Shown here one piece after another: positions 41,199 to 50,532 of a stretch of 57,005 nucleotides of DNA. The stretch comes from Rhodobiaceae bacterium. Lineage in GTDB: Bacteria > Pseudomonadota > Alphaproteobacteria > Parvibaculales > Parvibaculaceae. The position numbers were made by a program, and so were the translations under genes. The DNA lies in contig PAZY01000034.1 of the NCBI GenBank assembly GCA_002715765.1, positions 100,479 through 157,483 of the forward strand, read 5' to 3'. Position 1 is the first letter of the stretch, and every line of letters begins with the position of its first letter. Below the pieces are notes generated by a model. It was not told where the DNA came from. It saw only the letters and a list, made by a program, of their open reading frames with translations, and searched no databases.

Positions 41199-42100
41199 GA
41201 TGCCTCATAACACTGGACTATGAGAGGTTTGGCTCGCTCCAGGTCTTCATGCGTTGCGACCGTGACCTCCAGATCACCCGTTCCAAAATGTCCAACTGAT
41301 CGGACGTCGCGGGTGAACCCTTCCTCCAACTCGAACTTCGCGGGGTCGAGTTTCAAATAGATGCGGACCACATTGAGTTGCGGTTTCACGTCGACGCAAG
41401 CAAAATTTTTGATCCGGCGGAAGGCAAAATAATATCGCAATGTCTTTTGCGTCACGTCATCCCCCAAACCAAGTAGGAATGTCTCAAGGTCAGAATAGAG
41501 GGCGGCAATTTCCGATTTCGCGCTGGCCAGCCCCATTGAAACTGTCTTGTATTGTTGTATTTTTTCGTCTGACACCGCCGCAGTGATAGCCGCCGAGGGC
41601 ACCGAAACAGAAGTGAGGAGATCAAGAAGCAAAAGGCCATCGCCAAACCGCCTATACCGAATAAGCTCGATATTTCGTCCCATTTGATTGACCGCGTGAG
41701 TGTCATACTTCGTGAAATCAGCGGCGATACAGACAAGACGGGGCGCGCTCCATTCGATCTTGTCAGCTTCTTCTTTGCCGTATTTGTCCCTAACGAGTAA
41801 CTCGAAATCGCCGCGATGATCCATCAGCCAGTCGAGGTAAAAGAGGCCCTGATTGATGATGTTCTCATTTCGATCCCGCTTATATTCGATGATGACCGGG
41901 TACCCGTTCTCATCAACCCCTAGCGTATCCATGCGACCACCATTGGTTGTCGTATACTCCGAGGCCAGGAAACGAACACCAAGAAGCGTTTCTAGATTTT
42001 TCTCAAACAGTGTTTGAAGTGTCTTCTCGAGGGGTGATGAACTGCTCGCAAGTTCCGTTAGCGACGTGCCGCCAAGTTGAAAGAGCTTAATGTCGCTCAT
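41195..42100 (-). CDS. DUF5655 protein with nuclease-like N-terminal domain
   Basis: 301 residues. The N-terminal half contains NGGRMDTLGVDENGYPVIIEYKRDR, an Asp and E-x-K separated as in PD-(D/E)xK nucleases of the NucS/RecB type, followed by an INQGLFYLDWL helix. The C-terminal half (LRYYFAFRRIKNFACVDVKPQ ... VRIYLKLDP ... VRSVGHFGTGDLEVTV) matches DUF5655. It overlaps hsdS upstream and hsdM downstream by 4 bp each, so it is fully built into the restriction operon. It may cut DNA on its own or adjust restriction. Confidence 0.85.
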   Translation of the reverse strand: MSDIKLFQLGGTSLTELASSSSPLEKTLQTLFEKNLETLLGVRFLASEYTTTNGGRMDTLGVDENGYPVIIEYKRDRNENIINQGLFYLDWLMDHRGDFELLVRDKYGKEEADKIEWSAPRLVCIAADFTKYDTHAVNQMGRNIELIRYRRFGDGLLLLDLLTSVSVPSAAITAAVSDEKIQQYKTVSMGLASAKSEIAALYSDLETFLLGLGDDVTQKTLRYYFAFRRIKNFACVDVKPQLNVVRIYLKLDPAKFELEEGFTRDVRSVGHFGTGDLEVTVATHEDLERAKPLIVQCYEAS

Positions 42101-43602
42101 GCTTTTATCTTTCGTTTAGCTGTCTTCTTACAAGATCGTTTTGGTGCGGGCTTGTTTGCTTCGCACTCTGCCCTGATGCGCTCCAGCAGCACACTCGCAG
42201 GCTCATCAGCTGGGTCTTGAGGAACAAGCTTGCCGCTGAAAGCCTGTTTAAGGACCGACTGCCGGAGGGACGCAGAGCGCTTGATTTCTGCATCACACCA
42301 TCTTTCGAGATTCCGGCCCTTGTCGACACACTCAGAAACTAACATAGAGATTTCGTACTGCTCCTTGATCGGCGGCAGCGGGACTAAGAATGACCGGATG
42401 TCGCCTTGGTTGATCTTGTAGATTCCTGCAGTAGTTTTTGCCGCGGACTCGATCTGGCTGCGCAAGAAAGGGGAGTTCCAAAATTGGATAAACCATTCTG
42501 GCAAAACATCATTTAGAGCGATTGGAACTCGGATCATGGTATCCGGATAAGCTATGTCATCAACATCGGAGACGACCAACCCGCCAGAACCAACAAGTTT
42601 CTTTGAACCGTTTCCTCTGCTCACGAGAATGTCGCCCTTCCTAACGAGAAAGGCCTCAGCAGAAGCCGCGTCCCAATCCCCGAGCTTGCGCTCGGAGATA
42701 TCAATCAAACCATCCTTCAGAGCGGTGAGCCGCATAACCGGAAAACCATTTTCGGCATCCGGCACAGACCGTCCATTCGACAGACCATCTCGTAGAACCT
42801 GATCTACAGATGCCCAAATCCAACCTTCGGGCAACTCAGGAAGGTCAGATGTGTCAGGTGCTTGCGGTTCTTTGTATTTGCCACGTCCCTGCCAGTTTTC
42901 GCGACGGGTTTTGAGGATGCGGGCGAGGATGTCGCTGGCGGGTTCAAGCTTGTCTTTGTTCGCCTCGCGCCAGTCGCGGGTGAGTTCGCCGGTGACGGCG
43001 GCCTTCAGCACTGACTGACGGTAGGTCCTCAATAGTTTTTGAGTCTGCCGGATCGCTTCCTCTCCCTTATCCAACTGGGCGAAAAGCGTCTCAATCTTTT
43101 CAACGATACGCCGTTGTTCATTGAGTGGGGCAAGTGGAAACTCCAATTCCGTTATGTGGTCGCGCTTTAGATTGTTGATGTTTGAGCCTTTGGCGAAATA
43201 GGAGACATGCTTCCGATACGATTTGGTTTGAAAGAAGTAACCAAAGTATTTGGCATTAATGCCATGTACTGGATGTAAGGCACTACAAAAGGCACCTATA
43301 GTACTGCCTTTAGAACTCCATATCTGCGCAGCCTTCCCAACTAGACTCTTACTTCCGCTCGACATGGCGATGATTACGTCACCATCTGCTAACCTTTGTT
43401 CGCTCGAAACTCGTTCGTCCTTCACGTAAACAAGGTCATCAAAATTAACCGAAACGTTTATGTTGTTGGCCCGTAGAAGTTTCGAATATCCCGGCTTAGC
43501 CTCTTTGGAGGCTTCAGATTTCGCGTAAGAAACACCGCGAACTAAATCGGATATCTCACCAACTCTGCAATTTGCCCAGGCAGTTTGTCGTTTAACGGTC
43601 AA
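42097..43602 (-). CDS. hsdS: Type I restriction specificity subunit HsdS
   Basis: 501 residues with two target-recognition domains, each followed by a conserved helical spacer: PLNEQRRIVEKIETLFAQL...RQSVLKAAVTGELT in the middle and PPIKEQYEISMLVSE...RQSVLKQAFSGKLVPQDP at the end. It sets the bipartite DNA target. Full length, so presumably functional. It overlaps hsdR and the DUF5655 gene by 4 bp. Confidence 0.93.
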   Translation of the reverse strand: MTVKRQTAWANCRVGEISDLVRGVSYAKSEASKEAKPGYSKLLRANNINVSVNFDDLVYVKDERVSSEQRLADGDVIIAMSSGSKSLVGKAAQIWSSKGSTIGAFCSALHPVHGINAKYFGYFFQTKSYRKHVSYFAKGSNINNLKRDHITELEFPLAPLNEQRRIVEKIETLFAQLDKGEEAIRQTQKLLRTYRQSVLKAAVTGELTRDWREANKDKLEPASDILARILKTRRENWQGRGKYKEPQAPDTSDLPELPEGWIWASVDQVLRDGLSNGRSVPDAENGFPVMRLTALKDGLIDISERKLGDWDAASAEAFLVRKGDILVSRGNGSKKLVGSGGLVVSDVDDIAYPDTMIRVPIALNDVLPEWFIQFWNSPFLRSQIESAAKTTAGIYKINQGDIRSFLVPLPPIKEQYEISMLVSECVDKGRNLERWCDAEIKRSASLRQSVLKQAFSGKLVPQDPADEPASVLLERIRAECEANKPAPKRSCKKTAKRKIKA

Positions 43603-46361
43603 GCCACCAACGCCCCTTGCAACTCATCGAGCATGTCATTCAACCCCGTTCCAAACAGTTCGCGGGCCTTTAGTAGCCCGCCTTTGTCGGAAAGCCCAGG
43701 GACTTCCATAAAATCGCTGGGTGAAATCTCGGCATTGGCAGCAACGAGGCTCACAATGGTTTTGAGCCAATCCAACTGCTCATTTGAATATTCTCTGCCT
43801 GCTTTCTTCTCTCGCCCGAGCCAAAGATTAAACCGCTGTTCGACCTTGTCCCCAAAAGGCTCTAGCAGGGCGTCTTGCCCCAACGCAAAACGCACAAGAG
43901 AGACGATCTCTGTTAATTGTTTGTCCACCGGGGCACCCCGCACTTTGGCCGCATCCAATCGCTTATAGGCCTGCCAAACATCCGCGGTGGTGAGGTAGTG
44001 CGGCGGGGTCGTGAGCTTCTGCACCAATTCCTTGATGGCCGCATAGGTAAGGCGTTGCGTGGCGTAAGACTGATTGTAGAGAATTTGGAGGGCTGTGAGT
44101 TCATCCTTGTTCTCCTCAATAAAGGTCTTGAAAGACGAGATGCGCTCTTTTGCATGCTTCTGATCAAAGTCAGCACTCAACAGCTCGTCGGTCGTCACCT
44201 CATCAATAATGATGTCAGACTTCTGTTTGATCTCTTTCAGAAGGTTCCGGAGGGGTGCTGCATCAAATGGCGCGCAGGCGTCGTTGATCAATTTCTCCGC
44301 AACCGCTTTTTCTTCCGCCTCGGAGGCCATAGTGCCATGCGCAGCATTGATAGCGGCGGCTTGAATATCCGGATCGATAGCATCAAGCAGCGTGTTTGCG
44401 AGATCGCGAGGGGTTTTACCTCCAGCAAGCTCGGCGACGCGCAGACGATCTTCATCATCTAACTTCCCATCTAGCACAGCCAAACGGCCTGCGAGGCTTG
44501 AGAGTGCGTCCTCGTCTCGTCTTCCCTGGGCAATTTGGTCGATCAGCTTGTCGAAAGAGATATTGCGTTTGCGCTCCAATGGTTGGGAGGCATTCTTTTT
44601 TGTTTCGGAGACGCCGACCGCATCAATCAGCACGAAACGGGTCTTAGTTTCCGCGTCTGGCGTGACGGATTTCAAATCTGCGTCCTGAATGGTGCGAACG
44701 CCGCGGCCTTTCATTTGTTCGTAGTAGCCTTCGGACTTCACATCGCGCATGAAGAGGAGCACTTCAACTGGTTTTATGTCGGTGCCGGTGGCGACCATGT
44801 CTACTGTCACCGCCACACGTGGGAATGGATCAACGCGGAAGGCTTTGATCAGTTCCTTAGGGCTTTCGCCTGTGTTCCGATATGTGATCTTTTTGGCGAA
44901 ATCGTTGCCTTCGCCGAAGACCTCTCTCACCGCGTGGACGATTTCTTCCGCATGATTGTCGTCTTTGGCAAAGATGAGGGTCTTGGGCAACCAGTCGCCG
45001 GTGCGGTCGGGAAACAGTTCCGTGAAAACGCGGTCTTTGAAGGTCTGGAGAACGGTCCGAATTTGATTGGGGGCGACGACAGAGCGGTCCAGCTCTTTGG
45101 CTGAGTATTCCAGGTCGGCGTCAAGGTCGCGATACTTCACGGCCCGGGTGCGTTTGTCCCTTACCGGCACCTGGAAATCACTTTCTTCAACTTCGACCGT
45201 GCCGCCGTCTTCTGTGACGCGGGTGCGAATACGATAGACCTCGTATCCCACATTTACCCCATCGGCGACCGAGCGCTCATAAGGATATTCTGCGACCAGG
45301 TTCTGGTTAAAAAAGCCTAACGTGTGTTTTGACGGGGTCGCTGTGAGACCGATGATTGATGCATCGAAATATTCAAGGACCTGCCGCCAGAGGCCATAGA
45401 TCGACCTGTGGCATTCGTCTGTGACGATGAAGTCAAACATCTCAATTGGGATTTGCGGGTTGTAAGAAAGCGGCTGAATTTCTCCCTCATCGTTTCCCGA
45501 CGTTTCAAATGCGGACCCTTCTTCCTCCTCTGACTCCATTTCCTCCCCCCGCAACATTGAGTAGAGGCGCTGGATCGTCGTAATGACGACCTTGGCGTCA
45601 GGGTCGATCTTGTGGCTGTGCAAATGCTGCACAATGTAGGTGTCGGTAAACCTGTTGACCGCATCTGGTGGTTGAAAGTCCTGAAACTCCTTCAACGTTT
45701 GGTCGCCAAGATTCTTTCGATCTACCAGAAAGAGGATTCGTTTGGCCCCTGCGTGCTTGATGAGGCGATAGGAGAACGAGCAGGCAGTGAACGTTTTGCC
45801 CGCGCCCGTTGCTAGCTGGATTAGCGAGCGAGGGCGGTCCTCACTCAGTGATTTTTCAAGACCGTGAATAGCTTCAATCTGACAGTCCCGTAACCCGTGG
45901 GTGATCAGTTCCGGCAACGCTCTCAATCGCCCCCGAAGGGTGTCAGGTTGCTTCAGCCACTCATGCAGCGTCTCCGGCTGGTGAAAGGCAAACACCTTTC
46001 TTGAGCGGGGCTTAGGGTCACGCATATCGCGAAAGAAGGTTTCGTCGCTCGTACTTTCGTAGTCGAATATGAGGATATCCTGCCAACGGGCCAAATGGTC
46101 CGGCAGAGCCGACATGTATTTTTCAGATTGCTCCGCCACGCCGCTTAGCGTCATCCCTGCCTTCTTGGCCTCGATGACGCCTGCCGCCTTTCCGTCGACA
46201 AACAGAAGATAGTCGCAAGGACCAGAAGCCAGCTGGAACTCACGTACTGCGACACCCAATGCGGCATTGCGGTTGAACTCGTCATTGTTTTGGATGACCC
46301 ATCCAGCAGCGCTGAGGGATGCGTCAATCTTCTGGCGGGCTATCTGTTCAGGCGTGAGCAT
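43599..46361 (-). CDS. hsdR: Type I restriction endonuclease subunit HsdR
   Basis: 920 residues. An N-terminal nuclease domain (GPCDYLLFVDGKAAGVIEAKK) is followed by an SF2 translocase with ATGAGKT, DECHRSIYG and the C-terminal helicase motif VAVTVDMVATGTDIKP, then the helical EcoEI-type C-terminal region. It translocates and cuts unmodified DNA. It is the first gene of the operon and is placed before hsdS. Confidence 0.94.
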   Translation of the reverse strand: MLTPEQIARQKIDASLSAAGWVIQNNDEFNRNAALGVAVREFQLASGPCDYLLFVDGKAAGVIEAKKAGMTLSGVAEQSEKYMSALPDHLARWQDILIFDYESTSDETFFRDMRDPKPRSRKVFAFHQPETLHEWLKQPDTLRGRLRALPELITHGLRDCQIEAIHGLEKSLSEDRPRSLIQLATGAGKTFTACSFSYRLIKHAGAKRILFLVDRKNLGDQTLKEFQDFQPPDAVNRFTDTYIVQHLHSHKIDPDAKVVITTIQRLYSMLRGEEMESEEEEGSAFETSGNDEGEIQPLSYNPQIPIEMFDFIVTDECHRSIYGLWRQVLEYFDASIIGLTATPSKHTLGFFNQNLVAEYPYERSVADGVNVGYEVYRIRTRVTEDGGTVEVEESDFQVPVRDKRTRAVKYRDLDADLEYSAKELDRSVVAPNQIRTVLQTFKDRVFTELFPDRTGDWLPKTLIFAKDDNHAEEIVHAVREVFGEGNDFAKKITYRNTGESPKELIKAFRVDPFPRVAVTVDMVATGTDIKPVEVLLFMRDVKSEGYYEQMKGRGVRTIQDADLKSVTPDAETKTRFVLIDAVGVSETKKNASQPLERKRNISFDKLIDQIAQGRRDEDALSSLAGRLAVLDGKLDDEDRLRVAELAGGKTPRDLANTLLDAIDPDIQAAAINAAHGTMASEAEEKAVAEKLINDACAPFDAAPLRNLLKEIKQKSDIIIDEVTTDELLSADFDQKHAKERISSFKTFIEENKDELTALQILYNQSYATQRLTYAAIKELVQKLTTPPHYLTTADVWQAYKRLDAAKVRGAPVDKQLTEIVSLVRFALGQDALLEPFGDKVEQRFNLWLGREKKAGREYSNEQLDWLKTIVSLVAANAEISPSDFMEVPGLSDKGGLLKARELFGTGLNDMLDELQGALVA

Positions 46362-46409
46362 AAGGACCTTGATGTTGAGGTGTACAATTCAGCTATCGTT
46401 CTGGCTTGC

Positions 46410-47324
46410 TTAGTTGGTTGATTGCAAACTCAGCCTTGTCTGAACCTCATTGATTTTCTTCAGGACTTCCGCCTGTAACTCTACTTTGCGGTCTAGGTTT
46501 GTTTGTATTTCCGATATGGTCAGTGCGCCCCGAGGAGTCACTACTCTTTCTCCTGCCGCATTCTCCAAATCCAGTATCGTTATACTCATCACAAGATCGG
46601 TCCGATCTCTCAGGTCCGGCTTGCCCCAAGGACCATAAGTGTTCGGTGCAAGCGTTAGGGTCTTGCTTTCGCCAGGTTCAAGACCACCTGTGAATTCGTA
46701 GTTGAAGTCTTCATCAATCCAAGGAATTGAACGCCCGGGCGTCTCGACAACTCCATGCGCAAACATCCGTTTGATAGCGAAACTGCCATTATTCTCAATT
46801 TTGAAATCAAAGGCTGGCGAGCGCCGATATCTATCATTACTCCAATAGTACCGCGCACCAGAAAGTTCGATTGCGCCTAGAATTCGCTCGGCTTCCGCCT
46901 CTCTCGCCCTTGCATCATCAAGGTCGTGCTGAAGGTCTTCTATCTCTTCTTGCAAAGCAACTAACTGGCGCTGATATGTCTCCAGCTGTCGCTGGTCTGC
47001 TAAAGCGATTACCTGCAGACCGGTCTTTCCATCCACTATTGGACCGACTCTTTGGAAGATGACATTTGGCGAACTGTCGGTGGCATTTGCGAGTTCCACC
47101 AGTTGCGCCAGAGCTGGTTTTTCATCACCCGTTGGATTTAACGCAATACCGAGAAGTGATTTGGTGAAACTCTCCCGACTTTCCGGGCTTAGTGACTCGC
47201 TTACGGCGCGCACCGATTCTTGAAAGCGTTCCTCACTAGATGCATCTAGCTTCGGTTCCGATTGGAAACAGGCGGCCAGCAATAGACCTATCGCAACAAT
47301 AGAACTGACTCTTGTTTTCATCAC
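46410..47324 (-). CDS. Lipoprotein with DUF6694-like domain
   Basis: 304 residues with a lipobox LLLAACFQS. Residues 25-65 (KLDASSEERFQESVRAVSESL) match the DUF6694 start as I remember it. A coiled coil (QRQLVALQEEIEDLQHDLDDARAREAEAERIL) follows at about 118-150, then a beta-rich domain (FDFKIENNGSFAIKRMFAHGVV ... YEFTGGLEPGESKTLTL). Inner- or outer-membrane attached; function unknown. It is 49 bp upstream of hsdR on the same strand and may be part of the same cargo block. Confidence 0.75.
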   Translation of the reverse strand: MMKTRVSSIVAIGLLLAACFQSEPKLDASSEERFQESVRAVSESLSPESRESFTKSLLGIALNPTGDEKPALAQLVELANATDSSPNVIFQRVGPIVDGKTGLQVIALADQRQLETYQRQLVALQEEIEDLQHDLDDARAREAEAERILGAIELSGARYYWSNDRYRRSPAFDFKIENNGSFAIKRMFAHGVVETPGRSIPWIDEDFNYEFTGGLEPGESKTLTLAPNTYGPWGKPDLRDRTDLVMSITILDLENAAGERVVTPRGALTISEIQTNLDRKVELQAEVLKKINEVQTRLSLQSTN

Positions 47325-47517
47325 CTACCCCCTATTGAATTTGATATTTCAACAGAAAATGCAGGGTTTCCCAAGTAAATTCGGGCAACACGGAAATCGG
47401 TGAAACTTTTGTCATGGCTCACCATTTGAGGGGTCACCCCAACGCGGGTTCTCCGTCCGGTCACGAAGTGCTAAGGAAAATTACCCAAAGCGGCACATTT
47501 AGTGTCGGTCACGGCAA

Positions 47518-49149
47518 CTAAATGGGCGGCGCTATAGATACCAGACCTAGGTCGTCTCTCGCTTCAAGCATTCCATTGGCCAACAGGATGAAATGAGCAC
47601 CATCATCGTTACTCTCAACGAAGTCGTATCTGGTGCCCCGGCTAGTTGTTCGCTCGCGCAATGGCTCTCTAGTTGAAGCTTCACCAACGGTTCGGATGAA
47701 GACAAGACGGTTTCCCTCGCGGCGTATCGTGATTGTGTAGCCACCAGCATGTGCAACCCAACGTCCAATGAGGTCTGGGTCGACGGGCGCGTTGTTGATC
47801 TGTTCTAGCGCATCAACCGAAAGCCCTAGGATTTGGACTTTGAGATCAGGGTTGAAATGGGTCGTTGCCCACGCACCGGCTCCATCCACCATCCCTGGTA
47901 GCAAATATACGATATAGGTCTGTGCAAAGTTCGGTTTCTCAGATTGTAAACCTCTGGCGATTGATGCGAGCGTTGCCTCGTCGATTGGTTCGGCTAGACG
48001 AACAACCAGCGAGCGCTTGGAACTTCCAAACGAAATCTCTTCAGTAATTCCGATAATCTTGTCGTGTCGTGCTGGCGTTGCCAGGGTGGAAGATACAGCT
48101 CTATCTGAGCGCACAACCTGTGGTGCGGGGCGGAGTGTGGCGGTTTCTACCGCTTGGTCACTCCCCTCATTGTCATCGATGAAAGGAACTGCCAAAGCGC
48201 TAACCGCCAAATAAATTCCGAGGCCGGTGATGATTTTGTGCCTTTTCCAGAAGGGTTCAATGTCCCCCTCTGTGACGCTTTGGGTGTTTTCAGCCACGTC
48301 TGAAGCCACAGTTCCGGGATTTTGCATTGCGTTCCGGAGAATTGACCTGTCTTTCAGAAAATAGGGGAGCTTCACCCGAGTTCCCCCAGTGCCGTGGACG
48401 ATAAGTCGCTGCCCATTATCTTTGATGCTTTCGATCTGGGTCAGATTGATTTCATCGACCTGCATTCCAAACCTTGGTTTTTTGTGGATCAAACGTCGGC
48501 TTGTCACGACGACCTTTTGTAGAGTTCTTTCTCCGTATATCCATGCGACGAGAACTAGCGTGCCAACGAAGAGACCCAACGGCCCCATGGCGGCCGATAT
48601 CATTAGTGTGATTGATGCCGCAAATACTTCCACAAGAAGTCTCGTTCCACCAAATCGTCCCCGATAGACAATCTGTTCACCCGGCGCTAGGAGGTTTTCG
48701 ATCTTGCTCATGTCGTTATCCTCCAGCCCGCTTGCAGGCTTCGCCAGCAGCTGGGCCATCATGGATGAAAACCATACTTCCATCCTTAAAAAGCGTAAAA
48801 ATGGCTCCCGCCCAACATACGCACCCAGTCTGTTCTTTGCGTTGACTGCACCGCAGACAATCCATCCGAATTGCAGTTGCGTCCCATATAGCGGGCTGTC
48901 ATTTGTGTATCCCTGTACGGGGTTTCGGAATGAGTAGAGTGGACTTGTGGGATCGATAAGCCGTTCCTCGAACCATTCCTTGATTACCTCCTGGTGGTTT
49001 TCGGGCGGCGGTGGCCCGTAGTCCGCATGCGCCAATTGATCTGAGGTCGGACCGGTTGCACATGCCGCAAGTCCACCTGATAAGCCCAGCAAAAGAACGA
49101 ACGAAACCACTTGGTTGCGACGGATGGGAAAAATACGAAAATCTGACAT
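47518..49149 (-). CDS. Lipoprotein fused to PH-domain membrane protein
   Basis: 543 residues from ATG 49149, which has GAGGAG 6-7 bp upstream (an upstream ATG at 49173 is in frame). Residues 1-140 form a stand-alone-looking lipoprotein (lipobox LAACATG; FGWIVCGAVNAKNRLGAYVG). At 48711 an internal ATG with GGAGGA 7 bp before it begins MSKIENLLAPGEQIVYRGRF, the usual start of a bacterial PH-domain protein with two membrane helices (LLVEVFAASITLMISAAMG, VGTLVLVAWIYG). A further helix and a C-terminal beta domain follow. The frame is continuous, so either a natural fusion or two genes joined by loss of a stop; the PH protein may also be made separately. Confidence 0.7.
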   Translation of the reverse strand: MSDFRIFPIRRNQVVSFVLLLGLSGGLAACATGPTSDQLAHADYGPPPPENHQEVIKEWFEERLIDPTSPLYSFRNPVQGYTNDSPLYGTQLQFGWIVCGAVNAKNRLGAYVGREPFLRFLRMEVWFSSMMAQLLAKPASGLEDNDMSKIENLLAPGEQIVYRGRFGGTRLLVEVFAASITLMISAAMGPLGLFVGTLVLVAWIYGERTLQKVVVTSRRLIHKKPRFGMQVDEINLTQIESIKDNGQRLIVHGTGGTRVKLPYFLKDRSILRNAMQNPGTVASDVAENTQSVTEGDIEPFWKRHKIITGLGIYLAVSALAVPFIDDNEGSDQAVETATLRPAPQVVRSDRAVSSTLATPARHDKIIGITEEISFGSSKRSLVVRLAEPIDEATLASIARGLQSEKPNFAQTYIVYLLPGMVDGAGAWATTHFNPDLKVQILGLSVDALEQINNAPVDPDLIGRWVAHAGGYTITIRREGNRLVFIRTVGEASTREPLRERTTSRGTRYDFVESNDDGAHFILLANGMLEARDDLGLVSIAPPI

Positions 49150-49227
49150 CTCTATTCTCCTCTTCAATGCCATTACATTTGTCCGCGGTAGTTGATATTT
49201 ATCATGGGACTGTAGTCCGTGGTTTTA

Positions 49228-50532
49228 TTAACGACAAGATGGTGATTTTACGACATGCAGATTCAGCGTGTCGTTGCTCACAATCTTCGAAAACTCAGGG
49301 TTGCCAAGGGTCTGTCTCAGGAGGCGTTGGCAGTGGATGCTGGGATTGATCGGACCTATGTCAGCCGATTGGAGCGCGGCCTCGAAAATCCCACTGTTGC
49401 CGTACTTGAGCGCATGGCCACTGCTCTGTCTGCTCAAATCGCAGACTTCTTTGTTCAACCGCGGACTGGGGAGAAGTTCCCCGAGCCGCTCCGAGGTGGT
49501 CGAAAACCGAGCCAATAGGGGTCGGTCGTAACGCCTGAGACTGTTGAGAGATCGATGCCCCGTCTGCCGCGCGATTGCGTTCGCGCCTGCGCCGAGGTTC
49601 ATCTGACTTGTGACAAAACCCGCTCTTAGGCTGTGACTGGAAAATCCTTGTGAGTTGAGACCAATCTGTTTGACCCTATTTTGGATCATTCGGCTAAGCG
49701 ATCGGACGGACAAGGACACACTCTTGTCACCCGGGGCACCATTGAACGGCCTGAACAAGACCCCTCCCTCATACCCACACTTGTTGATCCAATCCTCCAA
49801 GGCTTGTGTCGGGCATGCCGTATTCGGGAGCCTTGGAATTGCAATCCACCGTCCCCTGGCCATCTGATCAGTTTTGGACTTCACCAGACGGAGAAGCGCT
49901 CCGCCCTCGTCGAAGACGCAGTCCTCTGCGCGAACGTTTAAGAGTTCAGAGCCGCGAAATGCTCCGTAGAAGCCAACCAACAACAGTGCTTTGTCTCGAA
50001 TGTCTTTCCGGCTTAGCCCCAATCCCAAAGCAATTCGTTCCACTTGCTCTAGGAGGAGCGGGGTTGCTTGTTTTTGCTTCACGCCATGGTGCCGTTCAAT
50101 TCCTCTAAGGACCCGCTTAACGAGAACTGATTTCGTCGGATCGCTATGCCCTTGATCTCTGTGCGCCCAAGCGATCGCCGCCATCCGGCGTTTCACAGTA
50201 CTGACAGCCAACCTGCCCGCACTTTCTGCGAGATATGAGGCCACTTGTTCCGGACTGGCCGGGATCGTCCCACCCCAAGCCTCAAATTGCTCGAGGTCTG
50301 AGCGATAGGCTTGCCTCGTATTTTGCGCCTGAGATTGAGCGAGATAGAAATCCACCGGATTGGGGTGGTTCTGACTTCCATTTTCGACCGAGTTTCTCCC
50401 CTCTTCCCCGGTTTCAGCTTTTCTTTTTTGTTTTGCGTTTAAGGAGTAATTGCAGATGTCTGCAAATATTCTGGCGCATAGTGCCTTTTTGGGGCGTTTA
50501 AGAGAGTCCGATAAGTGAGAATTATTGGACAT
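49228..50532 (-). CDS. Tyrosine recombinase (second integrase) with antisense C-terminal extension
   Basis: 434 residues from ATG 50532. The core-binding domain (NTRQAYRSDLEQFEAWGG) precedes a catalytic domain with Arg in GAFRGSELL, His-x-x-Arg in HSLRAGF, His in TGHRSLNSLRRY and the Tyr in that same segment. About 96 codons follow the tyrosine and lie antisense to the XRE gene at 49255-49518; they show no domain. The start overlaps the previous gene as TAATG. It is 3-4 kb from the main integrase and may act on a different site, such as inversion or resolution. A 16-bp palindrome lies at codons 23-28. Confidence 0.88.
   Translation of the reverse strand: MSNNSHLSDSLKRPKKALCARIFADICNYSLNAKQKRKAETGEEGRNSVENGSQNHPNPVDFYLAQSQAQNTRQAYRSDLEQFEAWGGTIPASPEQVASYLAESAGRLAVSTVKRRMAAIAWAHRDQGHSDPTKSVLVKRVLRGIERHHGVKQKQATPLLLEQVERIALGLGLSRKDIRDKALLLVGFYGAFRGSELLNVRAEDCVFDEGGALLRLVKSKTDQMARGRWIAIPRLPNTACPTQALEDWINKCGYEGGVLFRPFNGAPGDKSVSLSVRSLSRMIQNRVKQIGLNSQGFSSHSLRAGFVTSQMNLGAGANAIARQTGHRSLNSLRRYDRPLLARFSTTSERLGELLPSPRLNKEVCDLSRQSSGHALKYGNSGIFEAALQSADIGPINPSIHCQRLLRQTLGNPEFSKIVSNDTLNLHVVKSPSCR
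49255..49518 (+). CDS. XRE-family repressor, antisense to the recombinase 3' end
   Basis: 87 residues: a clear Cro/CI-type helix-turn-helix (VAHNLRKLRVAKGLSQEALAVDAGIDRTYVSRLERGLENPTVAVLERMATALS) and a short tail. Its whole length lies opposite the last part of the recombinase gene, so only one of the two is an ordinary reading frame. The HTH match is strong, so this is a real gene. Likely a small regulator of the element. The 16-bp palindromes at 50450, 52941 and 53153 are candidate operators. Confidence 0.85.
   Translation: MQIQRVVAHNLRKLRVAKGLSQEALAVDAGIDRTYVSRLERGLENPTVAVLERMATALSAQIADFFVQPRTGEKFPEPLRGGRKPSQ
50450..50465. promoter_or_regulatory. 16-bp palindrome TTGCAGATGTCTGCAA, copy 1
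   Basis: Near-perfect dyad inside the N-terminal codons of the recombinase. Read on the plus strand, AAGGAG precedes its central ATG, which opens only a 20-codon frame. Same sequence as the copy covering the rep start codon. Confidence 0.7.

Noticed and set aside
44392-45104. Long plus-strand frames inside hsdR
   Set aside because: They are shadows of the hsdR gene, which has full-length motifs on the minus strand.
49228-49518. C-terminal 96 codons of the recombinase as a new domain
   Set aside because: They are the antisense of a well-supported XRE gene and show no domain-like pattern.
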